Shown here piece after piece: positions 1 through 4,403 of a stretch of DNA of 6,480 nt. This DNA comes from Desulfuromonadales bacterium C00003068 (lineage in GTDB: Bacteria; Desulfobacterota; Desulfuromonadia; Desulfuromonadales; Desulfuromonadaceae), in the NCBI GenBank assembly GCA_001751155.1, contig MAXR01000047.1:900-7379 (forward strand). Reading direction: 5' to 3'. The notes beneath the pieces are model-generated. The model searched no databases. It was not told the origin of the DNA and saw nothing but the letters and a program-made list of their open reading frames with translations. A program made the position numbers and the translations under genes. The stretch's first letter is position 1. Every line of letters begins with the position of its first letter.

Positions 1-9
1 GCACATTAA

Positions 10-26
10 ACAGCTTAAGTAGCTGT
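10..26. repeat. Short perfect inverted repeat
   Basis: ACAGCT (10-15) and AGCTGT (21-26) form a perfect 6-bp stem with a 5-base loop. On the plus strand it is followed by CTTT, so it could be a weak terminator of a gene to the left, but there is no real T tract. A protein-binding site is equally possible. Confidence 0.3.
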
Positions 27-27
27 C

Positions 28-68
28 TTTAAAGGATTAACAATAGTCTGCGCCTTAATACCTTTAAA
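28..68. repeat. 13-bp interrupted inverted repeat
   Basis: TTTAAAGGATTAA (28-40) can pair with TTAAT (55-59) and CCTTTAAA (61-68), leaving A60 as a single bulge and a 14-base loop. The arms are almost all A and T, so an RNA stem would be moderately stable at best. It could also be an operator. No T tract follows, so it is not called a terminator. Confidence 0.35.
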
Positions 69-93
69 ACCAGAACGATTTACACTCGGCAAC

Positions 94-112
94 TGTATAC
101 AATTTATATCCA
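94..112. promoter_or_regulatory. Weak copy of the TGTAT-N9-ATACA dyad
   Basis: TGTAT (94-98), nine bases, then ATCCA (108-112). Nine of ten arm positions match the dyad at 4126-4144. Its first eight bases, TGTATACA, are themselves a palindrome. In AT-rich sequence such matches can arise by chance, so this is only a candidate binding site. Confidence 0.2.
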
Positions 113-195
113 CAGATAACATTATCAGTGACAACCTTCCAGCGACAGTACAGCTAACAACCCTATTCTACAGACTTTTTCTACTCAACCGCTGC

Positions 196-214
196 TGTAT
201 AATTCTGCCATACA
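196..214. promoter_or_regulatory. TGTAT-N9-ATACA dyad, copy upstream of the small gene
   Basis: TGTAT (196-200) and ATACA (210-214) are a perfect 5-bp inverted repeat separated by nine bases. It agrees with the dyad at 4126-4144 in 15 of 19 positions, including the spacing and a CC just before the right arm. This suggests the same regulator could bind at both ends of the cluster. No -24/-12 promoter was found near this copy, so its target is unclear. Confidence 0.35.
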
Positions 215-269
215 CAGATTTTCAAAAATATATTTTCACCGACAAAGCCCCCGAGTAACGTTAAGACTA

Positions 270-299
270 TTGACAGAGGTTTGCTATTACGTGTTTATT
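270..299 (+). promoter_or_regulatory. Candidate sigma-70 promoter for the small membrane protein
   Basis: A perfect -35 hexamer TTGACA (270-275) is followed after 18 bases by TTTATT (294-299), which matches four of six -10 positions. Transcription would start near 306, giving a leader of about 70 bases before the ATG at 378. The -10 box is weak, so this is tentative. Confidence 0.35.
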
Positions 300-377
300 T
301 GAAGATGAAGATCATTATACAGCGACATTATTTCAGTCGTTTCGTAATTAAAAAAAATGGGAGGGGGGAATTTACCA

Positions 378-662
378 ATGCCTGAGGATGAGATCACAAC
401 TCAACTAGCAATAATTCGACGAAAGCGCTGGCAACTATGGCTTGTTTTCATCACCTACCTACCTGCCATTGGCACTGCATTGAGCGCAACAACGGGTAAC
501 ACGTGGCCAGCAATCACCGCTGGCTGCTGGGTCATTGCCGCTGGTATTGCTGGTGTCCGAGTCAGCCTGAGCCGTTGCCCCAGTTGTGGCAACCTATTTC
601 ACATGCAGGGAGTGGGCACCTCATGGGGAAAGAGGTGTCGTCACTGCAAGCTATCTCTGTAG
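378..662 (+). CDS. Small two-helix membrane protein with zinc-ribbon-like CxxC pair
   Basis: A 94-residue protein of unknown function. It has a charged N-terminus (about 1-18, ending RRKRW), two hydrophobic stretches likely to be membrane helices (about 20-37 and 44-62), and a C-terminal tail with CPSC (67-70) and CRHC (87-90), the spacing of a small zinc ribbon. With two helices and a basic N-terminus, both ends should be cytoplasmic, placing the metal site there. The start at 378 is preferred over the in-frame ATG at 357 because a purine-rich GGAGGGGGG tract (360-368) lies between them and can act as the ribosome binding site for 378, whereas nothing resembling one precedes 357. The longer form would begin MGGGNLP. 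The gene stands alone, converging on the leftward group with a shared terminator. No link to the cytochromes is evident beyond position. Confidence 0.7.
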   Translation: MPEDEITTQLAIIRRKRWQLWLVFITYLPAIGTALSATTGNTWPAITAGCWVIAAGIAGVRVSLSRCPSCGNLFHMQGVGTSWGKRCRHCKLSL

Positions 663-698
663 AGTTAACACCACCCTCCACAGCACAAATTAGGCAAA

Positions 699-735
699 AA
701 AATACCTACTGAGTCTACGACCCAGCAGGTATTTT
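699..735. terminator. Bidirectional intrinsic terminator
   Basis: Arms 699-711 and 723-735 form a 13-bp stem with one mismatch (A708 against C726). The AAAA/TTTT ends give a U run on the plus-strand transcript, and seven A's at 696-702 give one on the minus-strand transcript. It lies 36 bases after the small membrane protein gene and 25 bases after the stop of the convergent 183-residue gene, so it can end both transcripts. Confidence 0.75.
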
Positions 736-760
736 CAATTTCATATAAGCCGACAGTCTG

Positions 761-1312
761 CTAGGCAGCATCATCGGCATCAACAACATCGCCCTTAGAA
801 CGAAATAGCTTTTTCATAATCGAGCGCTCGCGCCGGATAGCATCAGCAGCAAAACTTCTAATACTATAGTATTCAAGACCCAAGATAGTAACTCCCGCCA
901 CTAACACAGCCAATGAATTCACCCGCAAAGCATTCGACAACAAATAAAAGATATAAAACCCGCTCAAGTAGCCGACATGCGCCCAACCGCGATAAACCTC
1001 GGTGCGATCAGATAGGCGTGACAAAGTTAAAATTAAAGCGGAAAAACTATATACAGCCAAAGCAATATTGATCATCTGCGGCGAGGGCGGCTTACCTAAA
1101 AAGTTTCGCGTCTCTTGTGAAACATTAGCAAGAAGATTGCTATCCTGAAAATAGACGGCAATCATACTGATCAAAATAAAGACCAACAGCCCCCAAAGCC
1201 CTTGACGTGAAAGGATATGCAAGGAGTCAATATGTGCCTGCATCCTCGCCAACCGCTGCTGGGAGCTTCGTGCATCACCTGAGTCTACATCAATATCTGA
1301 CTTGTGCCCCAA
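761..1312 (-). CDS. Four-helix membrane protein of unknown function
   Basis: A 183-residue integral membrane protein that I do not recognise. It has a hydrophilic, partly helical N-terminus (1-38, rich in D, S, Q, R), four predicted membrane helices (about 39-56, 80-99, 110-127, 132-149) and a basic then acidic C-terminal tail (RRERSIMKKLFRSKGD, then DADDAA). Basic residues near helices 1 and 4 suggest that both ends are cytoplasmic. No heme-binding CxxCH, no conserved paired histidines inside helices and no enzyme motif are visible. The start is a TTG at 1312, chosen because GGAGA (1323-1319) lies six bases upstream; the next in-frame ATG, at 1243, is less well placed. It is the last gene of the leftward group, 51 bases after the heme sensor. 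It could be an accessory subunit of the cytochrome complex or a partner of the sensor; this is inference from position only. Confidence 0.75.
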   Translation of the reverse strand: MGHKSDIDVDSGDARSSQQRLARMQAHIDSLHILSRQGLWGLLVFILISMIAVYFQDSNLLANVSQETRNFLGKPPSPQMINIALAVYSFSALILTLSRLSDRTEVYRGWAHVGYLSGFYIFYLLSNALRVNSLAVLVAGVTILGLEYYSIRSFAADAIRRERSIMKKLFRSKGDVVDADDAA

Positions 1313-1337
1313 AATGGTTCTCCATCTCGATACACCT

Positions 1338-1352
1338 TCGCCAATATGGCGA
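1338..1352 (-). other. Hairpin between sensor and membrane-protein genes
   Basis: TCGCCA (1338-1343) and TGGCGA (1347-1352) form a perfect 6-bp, 3-base-loop hairpin in the 51-base gap. No T run follows on the minus strand, so it is not an intrinsic terminator. It could stabilise or set a processing point in the mRNA, or be chance. Confidence 0.35.
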
Positions 1353-1363
1353 CAGTGATCGCG

Positions 1364-2164
1364 CTATTCAAGCTCTTGTTTTTTAACTTTTGCAGCTAGC
1401 TCCTTTACCGTTTCAGCAATATATTCTAATTCATAACTATCTTCAAGCTCTGGTTCAGCATAAATTCCACGGCGCAATTGCTTGGTGTAGCGGTAAAGTG
1501 CATCAATAGGCAGGAGAACATTCTTTTGCAAAATGGCTGCGACCAATCCGATCGACAACAAAACAACCATAAACCAAAAACCAACCAGCACCTTTATAAT
1601 CCCCTCCATGTCATGAGACAATTGTTGCTGCGACATGCCCACATCAACAATGCCTAACAGCGGTTGCTGCTCTTCTCCGACATGACATTGTGTGGTTGAA
1701 CAGCCCTCCTGACGCGGGATTGGATACGACAAGCCAAGCACTTGATACTTGTCCTCACCCTCGAAAAAACGGATACGCTCAATGCCATCACCACCAAAGA
1801 CCGTTTCCTGATCAGTATGGCAAACATTGCAACTCTCCGCCTTGTAATCGACAAGCTGGCCAATCTCTTGGGGGTCTTTTGAAAAACGAATCACCCCTTT
1901 TTTATCGAAAATTCGCAGATGAGCAACCCCCGGATTACTGCCAATATTCGATACGGCATGTTTTAATGCTTCATGGTCATCCTGAAGCATGTCGTAGCTA
2001 ATAGAGCGGACAATAGTTTTCGCCATGCAGGCGACGCGCTTTGTGCCAGCATCCTGCATCAACACCTGAATATAGGTATAAAGCAAGATAAAGCACACCG
2101 TAATAAACGCTGCCATAATCACAGCAACAGGTATAATTGTCCGCGTTGTAATCCGTTTCGACAT
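1364..2164 (-). CDS. Periplasmic c-heme sensor with HAMP domain and no output domain
   Basis: A 266-residue membrane-anchored sensor. Order: short basic N-terminus, helix 1 (about 10-34), a periplasmic sensing region (about 36-187), helix 2 (about 188-212), then a HAMP linker (about 213-262, with LLPIDAL at the start and the ELEYIAETVKELAAKV helix). The periplasmic part has CNVCH (112-116), a standard c-type heme site, and CSTTQCH (155-161), which would be a CX4CH variant. Family knowledge: this architecture normally precedes a histidine kinase or methyl-accepting domain and senses redox state or a ligand at heme. Here the protein stops immediately after HAMP, so it has no signalling output of its own. 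The start at 2164 has AGAGGA (2177-2172) seven bases upstream. It lies downstream of the cytochrome b gene behind an intrinsic terminator, so lower expression is expected. Likely partners (inference) are the kinase at the right edge or the following membrane protein. Confidence 0.85.
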   Translation of the reverse strand: MSKRITTRTIIPVAVIMAAFITVCFILLYTYIQVLMQDAGTKRVACMAKTIVRSISYDMLQDDHEALKHAVSNIGSNPGVAHLRIFDKKGVIRFSKDPQEIGQLVDYKAESCNVCHTDQETVFGGDGIERIRFFEGEDKYQVLGLSYPIPRQEGCSTTQCHVGEEQQPLLGIVDVGMSQQQLSHDMEGIIKVLVGFWFMVVLLSIGLVAAILQKNVLLPIDALYRYTKQLRRGIYAEPELEDSYELEYIAETVKELAAKVKKQELE

Positions 2165-2177
2165 GATGAGATCCTCT

Positions 2178-2210
2178 AAAAAAATAGCGAAGCACCTTCG
2201 CGCTTCGCTA
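2178..2210 (-). terminator. Intrinsic terminator between cytochrome b and the heme sensor
   Basis: Read on the minus strand, arms 2210-2202 and 2193-2185 form a 9-bp GC-rich stem (core TAGCGAAG/CTTCGCTA) with an 8-base loop, followed at once by seven T's (2184-2178). It starts 34 bases after the cytochrome b stop. The T run ends directly against the sensor's ribosome binding site AGAGGA (2177-2172), so no promoter fits between terminator and gene. The sensor must be transcribed by readthrough or from a start site within or before the hairpin. A TATACA at 2219-2214 could be a -10 box, but its -35 match is poor. Confidence 0.8.
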
Positions 2211-2244
2211 CATTGTATAACAAGTTACAACAAATCAGTACAGA

Positions 2245-2883
2245 TTAATGGTCAGAGTGATCTTCCCAGCCTGTCCACATCGGTTTAAAGTGAGCAAACG
2301 GCGTGTGGCCCAAGGTTGCCAAATAAAAGTGGGTGGGCAAGAAGGCTCCCAAAGCGCAAGCTAAGAGAAAGTGCAAGCCGGCGACAACGCGAACACCACC
2401 GAACAGAACCAGAACTTCACGTAGTGGCTCTAGGTTCATCAAAACAATCCCAGTCATGATAACCAACGGCACGAGAACCATCATGATCACCACATAAGCA
2501 CCCTTTTGCATCGGATTAAACTTATTGGTCGGAGATTCTTCATGGGGGTTACTCTTGGTGCCCGTAAAAAAATAGAAGAAATAATACAACACCTGATTGA
2601 TAACACCACTGGTGAGATCTTTAGTGGTTGGCACATAAAGCTTTGTCAGCATGCGCGCAATAACAGCGTAATAAAACAACCACAGTGCAAAGGATAACGC
2701 GACAACAATACCCGCAGTATGGTGAAGACGAATGGCCGCTTTATATGTGCCAAAGATATTAATAAATTCAGGGAATCGGATCTGAGCGCCAGTCACACAT
2801 AGCGTCACAATTCCAAGAGCATTAAGCCAATGCCAAATCCGAACCGGTGTTGGCGTTAGGTAGATTCTCTCTTGTACGTCCAT
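2245..2883 (-). CDS. cbcB: Diheme b-type cytochrome, quinol-oxidising membrane subunit (CbcB-like)
   Basis: A 212-residue integral membrane cytochrome b of the Ni/Fe-hydrogenase / formate dehydrogenase gamma / thiosulfate reductase type. Four helices are visible (about 17-37, 53-76, 127-149, 163-189). Histidines suited to two b-hemes are H18 (RIWHWLNA), H54/H55 (LHHTAG), H171 (GLHF) and H185 (PTHFYLATLGH). The FNPMQKGAY segment (122-130) is typical of the family. The expected role is to oxidise menaquinol and pass electrons to the periplasmic multiheme subunit encoded just before it. The ATG at 2883 comes one base after the cytochrome c stop (2887-2885), with AAGGAA inside the upstream gene's end as ribosome binding site, so translation is probably coupled. 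An intrinsic terminator follows. The cbcB name rests on remembered similarity to Geobacter CbcBA and on gene order; the family call is firmer than the symbol. Confidence 0.88.
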   Translation of the reverse strand: MDVQERIYLTPTPVRIWHWLNALGIVTLCVTGAQIRFPEFINIFGTYKAAIRLHHTAGIVVALSFALWLFYYAVIARMLTKLYVPTTKDLTSGVINQVLYYFFYFFTGTKSNPHEESPTNKFNPMQKGAYVVIMMVLVPLVIMTGIVLMNLEPLREVLVLFGGVRVVAGLHFLLACALGAFLPTHFYLATLGHTPFAHFKPMWTGWEDHSDH

Positions 2884-2884
2884 G

Positions 2885-3922
2885 CTAGTGTTCCTTTCTT
2901 CTGTTTTTACGAGTCAAAAAGCGCAAAGTACCATGACCAATCGGCATAGCAAACCCACCGAGCAAAATAAGCAGACCAATAATGTTCAAGGTCTTACTCC
3001 GAGTTGAACCAACCATATAAAAATCTGGGGTTCCAAACAGAGCATCTATCGTTGCGCCTTGCTCCATTGGCACGCGCTGATAGGTTCCGTCAGCCGTTGG
3101 GAAAGCCACAAAACTATTTCCCATTGAATCGGGACCCGCTGCATGGCAGTAGGTGCAATCCCAGCGGTTATCAAGAGTGTGGAAATTATGATCCACCTCT
3201 TCAGGGGTCATCATCGCCCAAAGACGTAACCCTTTTTTATCCTTGTCCGAATAGAATTCAGACAACTCATCCAAAGAAACTTCACCGCTTTGATCGAGAT
3301 CAACCAAGCCCGTGATAGACTGATCACCAACATACTGTTGCAATTGTTGATAATCGACCAATTCGTAATCAGCATAAGCGCGATTATCTTGGCGCTGGGT
3401 CACATACAAGGTAATTACAAACTTATCGGACGAGATGTGACAAGAGATACAAGGAACCGAGCGAATATGGACATCGGCTTGTGGCAACCAGCGTGAATGC
3501 GACTCTTCCACATCCATTGGTTCATGGCAGTCCTGACAGGATTCATTCATCTGCAAACCAGATAAGCTCGTTGGTGGTAGCGCCTTATGAGCATTGTGGC
3601 AATCAACACAGGCTGCGTTTTCGCCGTGAGCACTTGCGGCATAGGTTTCAGCAATGGTGTCATGACAATCTTCGCAACTCGCCGACATCGTAAGTGATTG
3701 CGCGTCATCTGGATGGCCATCGCTCACTTCGTGACAACCCGCACAACCTTCTTCAGCGTGTGAGGTGTGAGCAAACAAGGCACCATCAATGGCATTGCCT
3801 TCGCCTACATCATCTGCACTGATGTGGCACTCCATACATTCATCGGTTTCCATTGCCCAAACAGGGCTACCAAAGGTGAGGCAGGCTAACATCGCAGCCA
3901 AAAATAAAATGTGTTTTTTCAT
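2885..3922 (-). CDS. cbcA: Membrane-anchored heptaheme c-type cytochrome (CbcA-like)
   Basis: A 345-residue periplasmic cytochrome. It begins with a signal peptide (1-23, cleavage expected after SPVWA). Seven CxxCH sites follow, starting at C29, C60, C83, C105, C129, C158 and C256. A C-terminal membrane helix (about 311-330) ends in a basic tail (RFLTRKNRRKEH), which would sit in the cytoplasm. Between hemes six and seven lies a heme-free stretch of about 94 residues with a canonical EF-hand loop (208-219: D208, D210, S212, G213, E214, S216, E219). Role by family: accepts electrons from the b-type partner and relays them to periplasmic carriers. The start at 3922 is chosen for its signal peptide and the AAGGAG at 3940-3935. 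The longer frame from 4036 would begin upstream of the predicted transcription start and hide the signal peptide. First gene of the operon, under a sigma-54 promoter. The symbol follows Geobacter cbcA by heme count and order. Confidence 0.9.
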   Translation of the reverse strand: MKKHILFLAAMLACLTFGSPVWAMETDECMECHISADDVGEGNAIDGALFAHTSHAEEGCAGCHEVSDGHPDDAQSLTMSASCEDCHDTIAETYAASAHGENAACVDCHNAHKALPPTSLSGLQMNESCQDCHEPMDVEESHSRWLPQADVHIRSVPCISCHISSDKFVITLYVTQRQDNRAYADYELVDYQQLQQYVGDQSITGLVDLDQSGEVSLDELSEFYSDKDKKGLRLWAMMTPEEVDHNFHTLDNRWDCTYCHAAGPDSMGNSFVAFPTADGTYQRVPMEQGATIDALFGTPDFYMVGSTRSKTLNIIGLLILLGGFAMPIGHGTLRFLTRKNRRKEH

Positions 3923-3977
3923 TGTGTACTGAAGCTCCTTCTCCATGATTTTGCCAATTCTACATAACAATAAAATT

Positions 3978-3999
3978 GCAATCTTGCATTCTAGATTGC
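3978..3999 (-). promoter_or_regulatory. Leader hairpin in the cytochrome mRNA
   Basis: GCAATCT (3978-3984) and AGATTGC (3993-3999) form a perfect 7-bp inverted repeat with an 8-base loop, inside the roughly 103-base leader predicted from the sigma-54 promoter. On the minus-strand transcript it is followed by AATTTTATT, too broken a U run for a confident terminator. It may stabilise the leader, act as a weak attenuator, or be an operator. Confidence 0.4.
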
Positions 4000-4034
4000 G
4001 GTTTCCACTCCCCAACTGTATACAGCACAAGCAC

Positions 4035-4051
4035 AAGCAGAGAGCATGCCA
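4035..4051 (-). promoter_or_regulatory. Sigma-54 (-24/-12) promoter for the cytochrome operon
   Basis: Read leftward from 4051 the sequence is TGGCATGCTCTCTGCTT. It has the essential GG (4050-4049), ten bases, then GC (4038-4037), and matches 10 of the 12 defined positions of TGGCACG-N4-TTGCW. Transcription should start near 4025, leaving a leader of about 103 bases before the cytochrome c ATG at 3922. Sigma-54 promoters need an AAA+ activator, and one is encoded divergently next door, which strengthens the call. Confidence 0.8.
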
Positions 4052-4125
4052 ACTTACATAACCTGCTGAGATATCGAATATTTACGATTAAATAGCCATA
4101 AAAGAGTACGCAAAACGAACTAAGA

Positions 4126-4144
4126 TGTATACTATTTCCATACA
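4126..4144. promoter_or_regulatory. Candidate activator-binding dyad A
   Basis: TGTAT (4126-4130) and ATACA (4140-4144) form a perfect 5-bp inverted repeat with nine bases between. The centre is about 110 bases upstream of the predicted cytochrome start, in the usual range for enhancer sites of sigma-54 activators. A very similar sequence lies at 196-214. Binding by the adjacent activator is inference. Confidence 0.45.
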
Positions 4145-4154
4145 AATTATGAGT

Positions 4155-4173
4155 TAGATACTTAATTCATGCA
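4155..4173. promoter_or_regulatory. Candidate activator-binding dyad B (degenerate)
   Basis: TAGAT (4155-4159), nine bases, ATGCA (4169-4173). It matches dyad A at 12 of 19 positions, including the shared ATACT run after the first arm bases, and starts 29 bases from it. Weak on its own; listed because it falls between A and C with the same geometry. Confidence 0.25.
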
Positions 4174-4215
4174 GCAGACACGCTGTAAGCAGTGAAATTA
4201 TCAACACAAAAGAAC

Positions 4216-4234
4216 TGTATAGATTCGTTATGCA
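4216..4234. promoter_or_regulatory. Candidate activator-binding dyad C
   Basis: TGTAT (4216-4220), nine bases, ATGCA (4230-4234): nine of ten arm positions agree with dyad A. It starts 90 bases from A, centred about 200 bases upstream of the cytochrome start and about 180 bases upstream of the activator gene, so it could serve either promoter. Confidence 0.35.
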
Positions 4235-4323
4235 GCACACTAAACACCAATCTACTGAGCAGTACTTAAGCTTAAAACCAATGCAAGTGGACCGATGAAC
4301 TACGCATAGAACAGCCGGCAACC

Positions 4324-4350
4324 TTGACAACACTGTGCTGGTGGTATAAA
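4324..4350 (+). promoter_or_regulatory. Sigma-70-type promoter for the activator gene
   Basis: A perfect TTGACA (4324-4329) and TATAAA (4345-4350, five of six) are 15 bases apart, shorter than the preferred 17, but a TG at 4342-4343 gives an extended -10. The start would be near 4357, leaving a leader of about 47 bases. The regulator would then be made at a basal level without sigma-54. Confidence 0.55.
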
Positions 4351-4372
4351 AAGTGAAGTTGCTTTAAATTCC

Positions 4373-4394
4373 CAGCCTTTGGGCTGTCAGGAGG
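4373..4394 (+). promoter_or_regulatory. Hairpin adjoining a strong ribosome binding site
   Basis: CAGCC (4373-4377) and GGCTG (4382-4386) form a 5-bp, 4-base-loop hairpin, two bases before AGGAGG (4389-4394), a near-perfect ribosome binding site nine bases from the ATG at 4404. The site fixes the start of the activator. The hairpin does not cover it and may just hold the leader open. Confidence 0.5.
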
Positions 4395-4403
4395 ATAAAA
4401 CCC

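Larger units (their letters stand above)
1..356. other. Gene-free AT-rich region at left edge
   Basis: I see no convincing coding region on either strand in these 356 bases. What can be seen is a pair of inverted repeats at the far left, two TGTAT-type dyads (94-112 and 196-214) resembling those in the cytochrome promoter region, a possible sigma-70 promoter near 270-299, and a run of A just before the small gene that follows. The region probably holds the 3' flank of a gene outside the window and the control region of the small membrane protein. No tRNA or rRNA-like structure was recognised. Confidence 0.6.
3923..4403. other. Divergent intergenic control region
   Basis: This 481-base gap between divergent genes has no convincing coding region. 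Going right from the cytochrome start it holds a leader hairpin, a minus-strand sigma-54 promoter, three similar dyads spaced across about 110 bases, a plus-strand sigma-70-like promoter and a small hairpin beside the activator's ribosome binding site. A perfect 10-bp palindrome CTGTATACAG (4016-4025) sits at the predicted cytochrome transcription start. A second near-repeat is ATGCAGCAGACAC (4169-4181) and ATGCAGCACAC (4230-4240). Confidence 0.7.

Noticed and set aside
503..712. 69-codon plus-strand frame overlapping the small membrane protein
   Set aside because: Out-of-frame shadow that runs into the terminator stem; the 378-662 frame has helices and paired CxxC motifs.
761..2164. The sensor and the 183-residue protein are in the same frame with one stop between, suggesting a split fusion gene
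   Set aside because: The 17 in-frame codons after the stop show no domain continuity, the second gene has its own ribosome binding site, and sharing a frame has a one-in-three chance. No kinase remnant is visible.
2214..2241. Sigma-70 promoter (TATACA) between cytochrome b and the sensor
   Set aside because: The -35 region matches only about three of six positions, so it is mentioned with the terminator rather than annotated.
4001..4016. Second GG-N10-GC match on the minus strand downstream of the sigma-54 promoter
   Set aside because: Only the GG and GC agree; the other positions are poor compared with the 4051-4035 site.
3923..4036. N-terminal extension of the cytochrome c frame from 4036
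   Set aside because: It begins upstream of the predicted transcription start (about 4025), has no good ribosome binding site, and would bury a textbook signal peptide that starts at 3922.
3960..4145. 61-codon minus-strand frame in the intergenic region
   Set aside because: It overlaps the sigma-54 promoter and dyads, and its cysteine- and leucine-rich sequence resembles no protein and lacks a clear ribosome binding site.
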